From Gammaproteobacteria bacterium RIFCSPHIGHO2_12_FULL_35_23 (lineage in GTDB: Bacteria > Pseudomonadota > Gammaproteobacteria > UBA12402), in NCBI GenBank assembly GCA_001801465.1, contig MGXT01000008.1, forward strand, positions 1-64,000: a stretch of DNA of 64,000 nucleotides, read 5' to 3'. The notes beneath the pieces are model-generated. The model saw only the letters and a program-made list of their open reading frames with translations. It made no database searches and had not been told where the DNA came from. Below are positions 8,325 to 17,446 of this stretch, in pieces. A program made the position numbers and the translations under genes. Each line of letters opens with the position of its first letter. Within the stretch, counting starts at the first letter, position 1.

Positions 8325-9479
8325 ATGAATCTTGCTTTCATTTCTCCCTTACGTTGTCATATGTTTGATTTAGCGAATGAACTTCTTAGCGATAAGAAAG
8401 TTAAAGTAGAAATTTTTACTACTTATCCTTACTGGAAATTAAAATCTGAACTATTGTCAAAAAAATATGTTTCGACTTTCCCTTGGTTAATGGTGCCTCG
8501 TTTAGCGCTACAAAGATGGCATTTGCTTGGGCCTAGACTAGATAACGTATTAAATTGGCAAGTAATTGAATCATTTGATAAATATGTTGCAACTAAATTA
8601 ACTAGTATTGATATTTTGGAGGGTATGTCAAGTTTTAGTTTAAAGTCTGGACAAAAAATTAAGCAGTTAGGAGGTAAATTTATTATTCATCACGGGTCAG
8701 CGCATAGTATTTACCAGAGCCAAATACTTGCTGAAGAAGCCAAACGTTGGCAGATAGAATATAGAGAAAGTGATCCTAAAATAATTGAAAAAGCATTACT
8801 CGAGTTTGAATTAGCAGATGCCATTAATTTGCCCTCACCTTACGGAAGACGCACTTTTATTGAACAGGGAATCAATCCCAACAAAATCGCTGTTATTCCT
8901 TATGGTGTTAATACCACCTATTTTTCACCTGGTAATGGACCTGTTCCTAAAGACTTTCAAATTATTTATGCGGGTCAAATTTCATTACGTAAAGGTATTC
9001 CTTATTTATTACAAGCATTTAATGGCTTTAAACATCCCAATAAAAAGTTGTTATTAGTGGGTGAGATTTGGCACGATATGAAGCAAATATTACATCAATT
9101 TGATTTAACCGCAGTAGAGTTGGTAGGCCGAGTTACCCGTAGTAGATTGCAGGAGTTATATCAGAGTAGCCAAGTCATGGTCTTACCTAGTATAGATGAT
9201 GGTTTTGGTAAGGTTATTACTGAAGCAATGGCTTGCGGATGTCCAGTTATTGCCAGTGAAAATACGGGTGCTTATGGGTTTTTACAAAATGACTATGATG
9301 GTTATGTTGTCCCGATACGAAACAGCCAAGCAATTTTAGAAAAATTACAAATTTTAGCGGACTGTCCAGAAAAGCACAATCAGTTGGCTAGCAATGCGCT
9401 AAAAACTGTACAAGCTATTGGTGGTTGGAAAGCTTATGCTAATGACTTTTATTCGCTTTGCGAAAAGATACTGATATAA
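8325..9479 (+). CDS. GT4-type glycosyltransferase
   Basis: GT-B glycosyltransferase of 384 residues. The C-terminal Glycos_transf_1 domain includes IIYAGQISLRKGIPYLLQAF and the E-x7-E-like segment DDGFGKVITEAMACGCPVIA. It opens a rightward gene set, divergent from the O-antigen ligase block across a 202-base AT-rich gap. The ATG is preceded by CGAGGAAAAATTTAC. It is separated by 56 bases from the transaldolase, so it may head the heptose operon. Heptosyltransferase activity is possible from context but is not shown by sequence. Confidence 0.85.
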   Translation: MNLAFISPLRCHMFDLANELLSDKKVKVEIFTTYPYWKLKSELLSKKYVSTFPWLMVPRLALQRWHLLGPRLDNVLNWQVIESFDKYVATKLTSIDILEGMSSFSLKSGQKIKQLGGKFIIHHGSAHSIYQSQILAEEAKRWQIEYRESDPKIIEKALLEFELADAINLPSPYGRRTFIEQGINPNKIAVIPYGVNTTYFSPGNGPVPKDFQIIYAGQISLRKGIPYLLQAFNGFKHPNKKLLLVGEIWHDMKQILHQFDLTAVELVGRVTRSRLQELYQSSQVMVLPSIDDGFGKVITEAMACGCPVIASENTGAYGFLQNDYDGYVVPIRNSQAILEKLQILADCPEKHNQLASNALKTVQAIGGWKAYANDFYSLCEKILI

Positions 9480-9535
9480 TTCATTGCCATAAATTTTGAA
9501 TTTAATGATGTTGGTAAAAAATGAGGGACTTACAA

Positions 9536-10237
9536 ATGGCGATTAAAATTTTTGCAGATGGGGCTGATTTGAAACAGATGGTGGAATTGTATAAACAATT
9601 TCCTGAAATTAAAGGTCTGACAACCAATCCAAGCCTAATGAAAAAAGCCGGTATAACTGATTATATGGTTTTTGCAAAAAAAGTTTTAACTGAAATTCCA
9701 GCGTTGCCTATTTCCTTTGAAGTGTTTGCCGATGAAGCTGATGAAATGATAAGGCAAGCGAGAATTATAGCGAGTTGGGGTGAGCAGGTTTATATCAAAA
9801 TTCCTATTACCAATACCAAAGGAGATTTTACCGGCTCAGTAATCAAAACTTTGGCTAGTGAAGGTATTAAATTAAATATAACAGCTATTTTTACAGTTGA
9901 ACAAGTAAAAAAAGTTGTAACAGTTTTAGATAAAAATACACCTGCTATCATTTCAGTTTTTGCTGGCAGAATTGCCAATACTGGTATTGATCCTATGCCA
10001 ATCATGAAAGCTTGTATTGAAGTCTTAAAGGCCTGGCCAAAAGCCGAATTATTGTGGGCCAGTTCTCGAGAAGCTTTAAATATTATTCAAGCGGAAGAAA
10101 CAGGTTGCCACATTATTACCTTGACGCCAGATTTAATTAAAACAAAAAAATTATTCGGCCATGACCTGGAAAAATTCTCATTAGAAACAGTGCAAACCTT
10201 TTATGAAGATGCAGTAAGTGCTGGTTATTTGTTATGA
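9536..10237 (+). CDS. Transaldolase / fructose-6-phosphate aldolase family protein
   Basis: TIM-barrel transaldolase of 233 residues, close in size to FSA/TalC-type enzymes rather than classical 310-residue TalB. Key residues are Asp in KIFADGAD, TTNPSL, the Schiff-base Lys in VYIKIPITN, NITAIFT and SVFAGRIANTG. The frame is open from ATG 9521, but that ATG sits within the Shine-Dalgarno region (ATGAGGG). ATG 9536 gives the usual MAIKIF start. Its stop overlaps the next ATG (ATGA). Lying with heptose genes, it may provide sedoheptulose 7-phosphate, the substrate for GmhA-type isomerases. That link is inference. Confidence 0.85.
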   Translation: MAIKIFADGADLKQMVELYKQFPEIKGLTTNPSLMKKAGITDYMVFAKKVLTEIPALPISFEVFADEADEMIRQARIIASWGEQVYIKIPITNTKGDFTGSVIKTLASEGIKLNITAIFTVEQVKKVVTVLDKNTPAIISVFAGRIANTGIDPMPIMKACIEVLKAWPKAELLWASSREALNIIQAEETGCHIITLTPDLIKTKKLFGHDLEKFSLETVQTFYEDAVSAGYLL

Positions 10238-11181
10238 TCAAGCCCAGGGTTGTTATCACTGGCGTTGCTGGTTTTATAGGTAGTAACCTTGCTGATTTTT
10301 TAATAAATCGGGGCTATCAAGTAGTTGGGCTTGATAATTTAGCCTACGGTATGGAATCGCAAATTCCTGTAGCAGTAGAATTTCATAAAATTGATATTAC
10401 TGACATAAAAATAGTTAACTACATACAACCAAGAGATGTAATATTTCATTTGGCAGCTAAAAATTGTATTAATGATTGTCAGCAAGATCCAGTTGATACG
10501 GCGTTTAATAATGTTTATGGTTCTGTATGTCTTTTTGAGGCTGCAGTAAAAAAACAAGCAAAAAAAGTTATTTATGCGGAATCTTCCGCACTATATGAAG
10601 GTTCAACTTTACTACCAACCCCCGAAGCGGAGGTTAAGCCAGAAAGTTTTTATTCAGTTAGCAAATATTCAGAAATGATGTTTGCCAAGGCTTATGCAAA
10701 GCACTATGGCCTTTGCACTACAGCTTTACGTTATTTTTGTGTCTATGGCCCAAGACAAGACTATAGGCGGACGATTCCTCCGGTGATGAGTGCGTTTATC
10801 ATTAAACTATTAAGGAAGGAAAAGCCTATCATTTATGGTACAGGAAATAGGCGGCGAGATTTTATCCATGTAGATGATGTTAACGAATTTCATTTGCAAT
10901 GTATTGATAATGAAAAGACAAATGGTGAGGTTTATAATTTAGGTTCAGGCGAAAATTATTCAGTAAAAGAGATTTATCAAGCCATTGCAAAAAAATTAAA
11001 TAGCCAAACTCAACCAGAGTACAAGCCAGCTTTACCCGGTGAAGCTGAGATCACCCTTGCAGATATTACTAAAGCTAAAAGCCTTGGTTGGCAACCTAAC
11101 ACTTCATTAGAGCAAGGCTTGCAAGGGTTAATAAATTATTATCAAGAGACGGGAATACCATGGAAGATTTCAATGTCCTAA
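10234..11181 (+). CDS. NAD-dependent sugar-nucleotide epimerase/dehydratase
   Basis: Extended SDR of 315 residues with ITGVAGFIGSNLADFL at the N-terminus and an intact YSVSK active site. The C-terminus has YGTGNRRRDFIHVDDV and YNLGSGENYSVKEI, as in UDP-glucose/UDP-GlcNAc 4-epimerases of the WbpP/GalE type. Translationally coupled to the transaldolase (4-base overlap) and to the nucleotidyltransferase (22-base overlap). Given the HddA-like kinase and nucleotidyltransferase next to it, an NDP-heptose is a candidate substrate, as for DmhA-like enzymes. A GalE-type hexose epimerase is equally possible. Confidence 0.82.
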   Translation: MIKPRVVITGVAGFIGSNLADFLINRGYQVVGLDNLAYGMESQIPVAVEFHKIDITDIKIVNYIQPRDVIFHLAAKNCINDCQQDPVDTAFNNVYGSVCLFEAAVKKQAKKVIYAESSALYEGSTLLPTPEAEVKPESFYSVSKYSEMMFAKAYAKHYGLCTTALRYFCVYGPRQDYRRTIPPVMSAFIIKLLRKEKPIIYGTGNRRRDFIHVDDVNEFHLQCIDNEKTNGEVYNLGSGENYSVKEIYQAIAKKLNSQTQPEYKPALPGEAEITLADITKAKSLGWQPNTSLEQGLQGLINYYQETGIPWKISMS

Positions 11182-11912
11182 TGCTCGCTGCTGGAAAAAG
11201 TACTCGCATACGGACTATTTCACAAGGTAAAGCAAAGTTACTACTTCCTATAGCGGGACGCTCAATTATTAAACGTAATCTAGATTGGCTTAAGGATAAT
11301 GCTATAGCAGAAGTTTATATTAACTTACATTTTCAAGCTGAAGAAATTAAAAAAGAATTGTCAGATTATTTGGGTATAACTCAACATCTAATTGAAGAAA
11401 AAACATTATTGGGTACGGCGGGTGCTTTAATTAATGTTTGTCAGCAACAAAGAAATACTAAACCATGGCTAGTTATTTATGGCGATAACCTTTTTAAAAT
11501 GAATTTACAAACATTTTTTTCACATATACAAAATACTAGCGCTGACATAGTATTAACATTATTTGACACCACTAAAAATAAATATACGGGTATTGTCGGT
11601 GGTAGAGTACGGTGTGATTCAGAAAAAAATATTATTGAATTTAAAGAGGGTGATGAGAGCTATATTTCTAATTATGCTAATGCCGGGGTTTGTTGGCTAA
11701 ATGATAAGGCAATAAAAAAACTAATTTCACAAAACTTTTTTGATTTAAGTAAAGATTTTTTCCCTTATGTTATTAGTCAGTCCGAATTAAAAATAAAAGC
11801 TTATTTATTGCCAGCCAATGAATTTTGTTTGGGATTAGATACGCCTGAAAGTTATAAGGAAGGAGTGGCTATACTACAAGAGCAAGGAGTATTACAACAT
11901 GATTGTCACTAA
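11160..11912 (+). CDS. Sugar-phosphate nucleotidyltransferase (HddC-like)
   Basis: Nucleotidyltransferase of 250 residues with LMLAAGKSTRIRTISQGKAK at the N-terminus and the metal-binding YGDNLFK segment near residue 106. LLGTAGALINV and LGLDTPESYKEGV complete the family pattern. It fits HddC, which transfers GMP to D-glycero-D-manno-heptose 1-phosphate, because an HddA-like kinase follows directly (14-base overlap). Other NDP-sugar pyrophosphorylases share this fold, so the base and sugar are inferred from neighbours. Confidence 0.8.
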   Translation: MEDFNVLMLAAGKSTRIRTISQGKAKLLLPIAGRSIIKRNLDWLKDNAIAEVYINLHFQAEEIKKELSDYLGITQHLIEEKTLLGTAGALINVCQQQRNTKPWLVIYGDNLFKMNLQTFFSHIQNTSADIVLTLFDTTKNKYTGIVGGRVRCDSEKNIIEFKEGDESYISNYANAGVCWLNDKAIKKLISQNFFDLSKDFFPYVISQSELKIKAYLLPANEFCLGLDTPESYKEGVAILQEQGVLQHDCH

Positions 11913-12900
11913 AACACCCTTTAGGGTTACCTTAGGAGGTGGTGGAACAGATTTACCTTCTTACTATCAAAAGCATGGTGGTATGATTTTTGCTATGGCG
12001 ATCGATAAGTGTATGTATGTAATGCTTAATAAACCCACTGTTGATCAGTGGATTCGTATTCATTATACCCAAAGCGAGCAAGTTGAACAGGTGTCAAAAT
12101 TAAAGCATGAATTGGCACGTGAAGCTTTACGTTTCCATGGTATTGAACACTCAATTGAAATAGCTTCTTTAGCAGATATCCCAGCTGGGACAGGAGTTGG
12201 TTCTTCAAGTTGTTATATGGTAGGTCTGCTCAATGCAATTCGAGCTTATCAACGAAAATATTGTTCCTTGCAAGAGCTAGCAGAAGAAGCTTGTCATATT
12301 GAGTTAGATATTTTAAAAAAACCGATCGGTAAGCAAGATCAATATATGGCAGCTTTTGGCGGTTTAACATTGTTAGAGATTGAACCCAGTGGAAAAGTAG
12401 TAGTTAAATCAATTAATTTAGGCTTAGGCGCAAGGCAAGATTTTGTTAATAACACACACATTTATTACACAGGTATTCGTCGTTCAGCTGAAGATGTGCT
12501 AATCGAACAAGATTCTGCAATGAAGCAAAATAAACCACTAAATCATGTTGCTGACAGTTTACATAACATTAAAGAGCTAGGTTATAGAATTCTTGAGGCC
12601 ATTACTCGAGAAAATTTTGATATATGGGGCTATTTATTAGATGAGCATTGGCAAAATAAAAAACGTATGTCATCAAAAGTAAGTTTTTCAAAAGTAGATG
12701 TTATTTATGATGAAGTTAAGCAAAATTATAATGTACTGGGTGGTAAGGTTATTGGTGCGGGCGGTGGAGGGTTTTTAATGTTATATTGTGAAAAGGACGC
12801 GCGTAAACTTGAAGCGTTTATGGCCAAGCAAGGTATGCATCGCTTGCATTATTCAATTTCTGATGTGGGAACAACAGTTTTAACAAACTATTTGGCTTGA
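11899..12900 (+). CDS. hddA: D-glycero-D-manno-heptose 7-phosphate kinase-like GHMP kinase
   Basis: GHMP-family kinase of 333 residues. The N-terminus RVTLGGGGTDLPSYY is the hallmark of the HddA/FGP subgroup. The phosphate-binding loop is PAGTGVGSSSCYMVGLL, GKQDQYMAAFGG follows, and the C-terminal motif 3 is GAGGGGFLMLY. HddA phosphorylates heptose 7-phosphate at C1 in the GDP-heptose pathway. The gene overlaps the nucleotidyltransferase by 14 bases. The phosphatase needed between kinase and nucleotidyltransferase (GmhB) is not in this window. Fucokinase-type relatives share the fold, so the substrate rests partly on context. Confidence 0.85.
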   Translation: MIVTKTPFRVTLGGGGTDLPSYYQKHGGMIFAMAIDKCMYVMLNKPTVDQWIRIHYTQSEQVEQVSKLKHELAREALRFHGIEHSIEIASLADIPAGTGVGSSSCYMVGLLNAIRAYQRKYCSLQELAEEACHIELDILKKPIGKQDQYMAAFGGLTLLEIEPSGKVVVKSINLGLGARQDFVNNTHIYYTGIRRSAEDVLIEQDSAMKQNKPLNHVADSLHNIKELGYRILEAITRENFDIWGYLLDEHWQNKKRMSSKVSFSKVDVIYDEVKQNYNVLGGKVIGAGGGGFLMLYCEKDARKLEAFMAKQGMHRLHYSISDVGTTVLTNYLA

Positions 12901-12902
12901 CT

Positions 12903-13760
12903 ATGAAAATTGCATATATATTTGGAGCGACAGGAACTTTAGGGCGTCTGATAACAATAAACTTTTTAAAAAATTTTGATAAATTAGTTTTAGTATCACG
13001 CTCTATTGATAAATTAAACCAATTAAAATCAGAATGTGCAATTATTTATAAAACAACTATCGTTGAGTGTAGAGCGATTAGTTTTCAGCGAGAAAATTTA
13101 AATAAACTGACAGAATTATTTAAAAAAGATTTCTCTCGACTTGAACAGATAACAATTATTAACACGTTAGCTAAACAAAATCCACTGGGCGTAATTTGGG
13201 ATAATGATTTAGTAGAGTGGTATAATACGTTGGATGTTAATTTAACATTTAATGTGGCATTAATTCAAACAGCAATCAGGTTTGCTATTGCTAATAAGAT
13301 ACAAACTTCAATTATTTTGTTTTCAGGAGGGGGTGCAGCTTATGCTCGCCCTTGTTTTTCTGCTTATGGAATAAGTAAAACAGCCGTATTACGTCTTGTA
13401 GAAAATACCTATCAAGAATTAAGTCTCAACCAGTACAGTGGTTTAATACAAATTAATGCGATTGCTCCAGGGTCGGTTAAAAGTCAATTAACCTCTGAGA
13501 TAATCAAAGCTGGCAAGGAAGTTGTGGGAGAAAGCGCTTTTATAGAAGCTCAAACAACAATGCTGCAAGGTGGGGTTGAGCCTGAGAAAGTAATTAAGCT
13601 AGTTGAGTTTCTGTCAGATAGACAACGCAATCAAGGGATTTCTGGCCGTCTTATTCATGTCAATGAAGATTATATAAATTATGCAAAACTGGCTAATGAA
13701 ATTAATAATTCTGCACAAGGTTTGTTAAGAAGAGTGAATTACTCATGTCAAAAAGACTAA
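12903..13760 (+). CDS. Classical short-chain dehydrogenase/reductase
   Basis: SDR of about 285 residues. The dinucleotide-binding motif is YIFGATGTLGRL and the active site is an intact YGISK in FSAYGISKTAVLRL. INAIAPGSVKSQL is the usual PG segment. A TTG four codons earlier in the coordinate (12897) overlaps the hddA stop; ATG 12903 was chosen because it starts directly before the first beta strand, although neither start has a clear Shine-Dalgarno. It sits between hddA and the Gfo/Idh/MocA gene, so it probably reduces or oxidises an intermediate of the locus sugar. Substrate unknown. Confidence 0.8.
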   Translation: MKIAYIFGATGTLGRLITINFLKNFDKLVLVSRSIDKLNQLKSECAIIYKTTIVECRAISFQRENLNKLTELFKKDFSRLEQITIINTLAKQNPLGVIWDNDLVEWYNTLDVNLTFNVALIQTAIRFAIANKIQTSIILFSGGGAAYARPCFSAYGISKTAVLRLVENTYQELSLNQYSGLIQINAIAPGSVKSQLTSEIIKAGKEVVGESAFIEAQTTMLQGGVEPEKVIKLVEFLSDRQRNQGISGRLIHVNEDYINYAKLANEINNSAQGLLRRVNYSCQKD

Positions 13761-14770
13761 AAACAGCGGTTATAGGCTGTGGTTTGATTGGTAAACGCCG
13801 TGCTGAACAAGCTGTTAAGCATGAAAAAACTCAATTAGACATAGTTGTAGACATAAATTTACAGAATGCCGAACAATTGGCGGTCAAATATAATTGTAAA
13901 AGTTCAGCTTCATGGCAGCCGATAATAGATGAGGTTGATATCGTTATCGTTTCAACTCCTAATGCTTTACTAACTAATATAGCAGTATCTGCTCTCGAAA
14001 AAAATAAACATGTTTTAATTGAAAAACCGATGGGCTGTAATTTTGAAGAAGCAAAACTACTATTTAATACCGCTAAAAAAAGCAAAGGATTATTTAAAGT
14101 CGGGTTTAATCATCGTTATCATCCAGCAATACAGTTACTCAAAACTTGGCTCAATGAAAATAAAATTGATGAAATTATTAATATTAGAGCGGTTTATGGT
14201 CATGGGGGTAGACCAGGTTATGAAAAAGAATGGCGTGGCGATAAAAGCTTGGCAGGTGGCGGAGAGTTAATTGACCAAGGGGTACATATTATAGATTTAA
14301 TAAATTGGTTAATGGGTAAGCTACCTGAACAAGTTTTTGCTTTATTACAAAATAAGGTATGGCCTATTGCTCCGCTTGAAGACAATGGCTTTGCGCTTTT
14401 AAAATATTCCAAGAATGTGGTTGCTTGTTTTCATACCAGCTGGACGCAGTGGAAAAATAAATTCTTATTAGAGGTGTTTGGAAAAAAAGGGGCAATTATT
14501 GTTGAAGGGCTTGGGAAAAGCTATGGTCAAGAAACAATAACTCTTTATCAAAATAAATTAGGCGGTGGGGTTCCTGATCAACAAACCATTGCCTTTCCAG
14601 ATCAAGATCTTTCTTGGAGTTTAGAATGGCAGGATTTTGTTGATTGTATTTTAAGAAGAGAACCCTTCTTAAATTATGCGCAGGAAGGATTGCAAGTTAT
14701 GCAAACGCTCCAAGCGCTTTATAAGTCAGCTGAACTTAATCAAATGATAGCGTGTAATGAAGTTTTATGA
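13745..14770 (+). CDS. Gfo/Idh/MocA family oxidoreductase
   Basis: NAD(P)-dependent oxidoreductase of 341 residues with an N-terminal Rossmann domain (VIGCGLIGKRRAEQA) and the cofactor/catalytic EKPMG. GGGELIDQGVHIIDLINWLM carries the conserved Asp and His of the C-terminal alpha/beta domain. Members of this family act on NDP-sugars in surface-polysaccharide loci (WlbA, for example) and on free cyclitols. The gene overlaps the upstream SDR by 16 bases and the downstream membrane glycosyltransferase by 4. Paired with the SDR, it could carry out a redox epimerisation or deoxygenation. Confidence 0.85.
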   Translation: MSKRLKTAVIGCGLIGKRRAEQAVKHEKTQLDIVVDINLQNAEQLAVKYNCKSSASWQPIIDEVDIVIVSTPNALLTNIAVSALEKNKHVLIEKPMGCNFEEAKLLFNTAKKSKGLFKVGFNHRYHPAIQLLKTWLNENKIDEIINIRAVYGHGGRPGYEKEWRGDKSLAGGGELIDQGVHIIDLINWLMGKLPEQVFALLQNKVWPIAPLEDNGFALLKYSKNVVACFHTSWTQWKNKFLLEVFGKKGAIIVEGLGKSYGQETITLYQNKLGGGVPDQQTIAFPDQDLSWSLEWQDFVDCILRREPFLNYAQEGLQVMQTLQALYKSAELNQMIACNEVL

Positions 14771-16290
14771 ATTATATTAATACTAGCCATCAAAAATGGC
14801 TCTTTTATACCAAGCTATTAATTCTATTTTTTATTATTTCACAGCTTTGGACGGTATTTATTAATCCTAAACCGTTTTGGTTAGATGAATGGTTTATTTT
14901 AGAAAATTTAAAAGTTAATTCTTATAAGAATTTAATTGGCCGTTTGCTCTATGATCAAGAATTTCCTCGAGTTTACCTTTTTTTTATTAAATATATTGCA
15001 AATTTAACCAATTTTTCTTCCATCATATTAAAGCTACCTGGCACAATTTTTGGCGTTCTTGATTTATATTTAATGTACTATATTACCCGGTTAATTTATA
15101 AAAATAAGACCTTTCTTAGATTTCTATTTATAGTTTTGTTTAGTGCAAATTTTACAATTTTCTATTATTTTACTCAAATTAAAGCAGATACCAGCGATCT
15201 ATTTTTAGCTTTAATAGCAATAGTTCAGTTCTTAAATTTAAGAAATAAAACTATTCTTAATATAATTTTTTCAAGTCTTGCGTTATGTTTAGGTTGTATA
15301 ATAAGTTATACCTATCCTATAGCAATTGCCCCAATAATATTAATTGTTTTACTCAGATTTTTTAATTTTCAGCAAAAGAATGAGTATTTTTACATAGATA
15401 TAATTTTTTTATTTTCGATACTAATTGGTCTTATAATTTCTTGGTTTACAGATTTAAGATTTGTTTTAACTGATTCAACCATGCATCAATATTGGTCTAT
15501 TGACATAGTCCATTATGATGGCGTAAAAGATTTTATTATTTACTTTTTTCGATCGTTTTTTTTATTATTGACAACTTTTACCGGGCCAACCAGTGAAAGT
15601 CATTTGTTGCTTTTAATTGTTCTTAAAATATATCGATCATTTTTATTTATTATCGTGTTTTCAGGAATCCTTTCTATCGTTATCAATATTATTAAACATT
15701 TCCAAGCTATTGAATTAAAAATCTTTATTAAAAATGAATTAATACATATAAAAACATATTTCATATTATTATTTATCATAATCTGGGTGTTATATTTTTT
15801 AAAGCTGCTTCCTATTAGCGGCGACAGAATTAATTTTTTTACTGTCCCAATGATTATTTATTTTTTTATAACAGGCGTACTATTTTTTAATAATATCCAG
15901 GCTATAAAAAAAATATTTTCGTATCTTTTGCTAGGATTTGTTGTTTGTATCAGTTTGTATTCAGTTGGGAAGATCAGCCAGAATTTTTTTGGTAAAACAA
16001 ATTGGTTTGATGCAAGAATTTATAAAAATTTTGGCAAGGCAATTAATTATGCACAAGCTGTAAACGGTGTCATTGCAATTGATAACCATGAACTTTACGA
16101 TAATTCCCCCGCCTCTTCTATTAAAATTGCAATACAGTCTTACCCTTCTTATCGGATAAAAACACCAGTTCCCGTTATTGTTTATGAAAATATAACAAGC
16201 GTGTGTAGTTTGCGCTTACAATATCAAAAAGTGATTATAGTGAATGAGTTGTCTTTTAAAGAGGTGAATCTTAATGACATATGCCATTAA
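14767..16290 (+). CDS. GT-C membrane glycosyltransferase-like protein
   Basis: Polytopic inner-membrane protein of 507 residues with about ten helices. The first external loop has KPFWLDEWFILENL, the acidic signature of GT-C enzymes (ArnT/GT39/GT83 type), followed by a PRVYLFFIKYIANLT segment. GT-C proteins use polyprenyl-phosphate sugars in the periplasm. The DPM1-like GT2 at 16314-17177, which would make such a donor, lies immediately downstream on the opposite strand. The ATG overlaps the preceding gene by 4 bases. The sugar is unknown. Confidence 0.72.
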   Translation: MNYINTSHQKWLFYTKLLILFFIISQLWTVFINPKPFWLDEWFILENLKVNSYKNLIGRLLYDQEFPRVYLFFIKYIANLTNFSSIILKLPGTIFGVLDLYLMYYITRLIYKNKTFLRFLFIVLFSANFTIFYYFTQIKADTSDLFLALIAIVQFLNLRNKTILNIIFSSLALCLGCIISYTYPIAIAPIILIVLLRFFNFQQKNEYFYIDIIFLFSILIGLIISWFTDLRFVLTDSTMHQYWSIDIVHYDGVKDFIIYFFRSFFLLLTTFTGPTSESHLLLLIVLKIYRSFLFIIVFSGILSIVINIIKHFQAIELKIFIKNELIHIKTYFILLFIIIWVLYFLKLLPISGDRINFFTVPMIIYFFITGVLFFNNIQAIKKIFSYLLLGFVVCISLYSVGKISQNFFGKTNWFDARIYKNFGKAINYAQAVNGVIAIDNHELYDNSPASSIKIAIQSYPSYRIKTPVPVIVYENITSVCSLRLQYQKVIIVNELSFKEVNLNDICH

Positions 16291-16312
16291 GGGTCTATGA
16301 CCTTAAATTTTA
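16287..16312. terminator. Bidirectional terminator candidate
   Basis: TTAAGG and CCTTAA arms around GTCTATGA form a short hairpin with one bulged G, extendable by GTC/GAC. An ATTTTAATT stretch follows. It lies in the 23-base gap between convergent genes ending at 16290 and 16314, a natural place for a shared terminator. The stem is short and the T run imperfect. Confidence 0.4.
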
Positions 16313-16313
16313 A

Positions 16314-17177
16314 TTAGAGCTTACAGTTATCATTGCTAATAGAAATGCAGTCAGCATGATGATTTTCTTTAAAAACTCTACGGCATATTAAATTATATTT
16401 CAAAATAAACCAGATTGCGGATATCCCATCTTTCCAGGAGATCTTTTTTCCTTCAGCATAAGTTCTACCATAATACGAAATGGGAACTTCATAAATGCTT
16501 ACATTAGCACGAGCAATTTTTGCAGTAATTTCAGGTTCAAATCCAAATCTATTAGAAGATAGATAAATACTTCTTATTAAATTACCATTAAATAATTTAT
16601 AACAGGTTTCCATATCAGTAAGATTTAAATCAGAAAAGATATTGGAAAAAGTGGTTAAAAATTTGTTGCCTAACATATGCTTGTAGTATAGTACTCGAGT
16701 ATAAACACCTCGAAAGCGACTACCATAAACAACATCCGCTTTGTTTTCCAAAACGGGTTTTAATAAATTACCATAATCATTAGGATCATATTCAAGGTCA
16801 GCATCTTGAATAATAACATAATCGCCGGTAGACATATCAATGCCTTTTCTTAACGCAGCGCCTTTACCTTGATTTTTTGATTGATATAGGAAAATAAAGC
16901 TTACTTCATTTAAAAGTTTTATAGCTTCTTCTTTGTTCGCTATTGTATAGTCAGGATGTAAGTTGTTTAAAGTGACTATAATTAAGTCAAGTAAAGTAGA
17001 TTTGTCTTGTTCAAGCTTTTTTAATAAATCAATTGTGCCATCAGTAGAACAATCATCAATTAATATTATTTCTTTATGGATAAATTGATTAGGTAGGTGG
17101 ACAGAAACCACTTTAGCTAATAATTTATACAAATATTGAGATTCGTTATAAACGGGAATGACAATAGAAAGTTTCAT
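16314..17177 (-). CDS. DPM1-like family 2 glycosyltransferase
   Basis: GT2 enzyme of 287 residues resembling dolichol/polyprenyl-phosphate glycosyltransferases. The N-terminus is LSIVIPVYNESQYLYKLLAK. The metal site is VIIQDADLEYDPNDY, and YGSRFRG follows. METCYKLFNG and FGFEPEITAKIAR are characteristic of the DPM1-like subgroup. It may make the polyprenyl-phosphate sugar used by the convergent GT-C protein at 14767-16290. A good ribosome site (CAAGGAAAAAAAGAG) precedes the ATG. No C-terminal membrane helices are present. An insertion near residues 60-90 lengthens the loop after the DDCSTDGT motif. Confidence 0.87.
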   Translation of the reverse strand: MKLSIVIPVYNESQYLYKLLAKVVSVHLPNQFIHKEIILIDDCSTDGTIDLLKKLEQDKSTLLDLIIVTLNNLHPDYTIANKEEAIKLLNEVSFIFLYQSKNQGKGAALRKGIDMSTGDYVIIQDADLEYDPNDYGNLLKPVLENKADVVYGSRFRGVYTRVLYYKHMLGNKFLTTFSNIFSDLNLTDMETCYKLFNGNLIRSIYLSSNRFGFEPEITAKIARANVSIYEVPISYYGRTYAEGKKISWKDGISAIWFILKYNLICRRVFKENHHADCISISNDNCKL

Positions 17178-17355
17178 CTCTTTTTTTCCTTGAGTTGAAG
17201 CAATTATTTATCCAATGTTTTGGGTAAATAATTTAGAGATATTAAAATACAGAAATCTTAATTAATAAACTAGTTTTTAATAAATATTGATAGGTAAAAG
17301 TTGTTTTATCTTATTTTCTTAAAATTTAATAACTATGGATAAATTAAAAACTAAA

Positions 17356-17389
17356 TTGACATGCATTTTATTAAAATGCCTCGTATAAT
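17356..17389 (+). promoter_or_regulatory. Promoter region with palindromic operator-like repeat, head of the 12-gene operon
   Basis: TTGACA (17356-17361) and TATAAT (17384-17389) are perfect -35 and -10 hexamers, but 22 bases apart rather than 17. The spacer holds GCATTTTA-T-TAAAATGC (17363-17379), a perfect 8-bp inverted repeat around one base. The arrangement suggests a promoter needing an activator that corrects the spacing, or a repressor site. It is the only recognised promoter upstream of the 17447-31943 gene run. Confidence 0.5.
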
Positions 17390-17446
17390 ATTTCAAACAA
17401 ATTTTTATGGTTATAATTTGTGCTTATCGCTTTAGGTGGAGATTTT

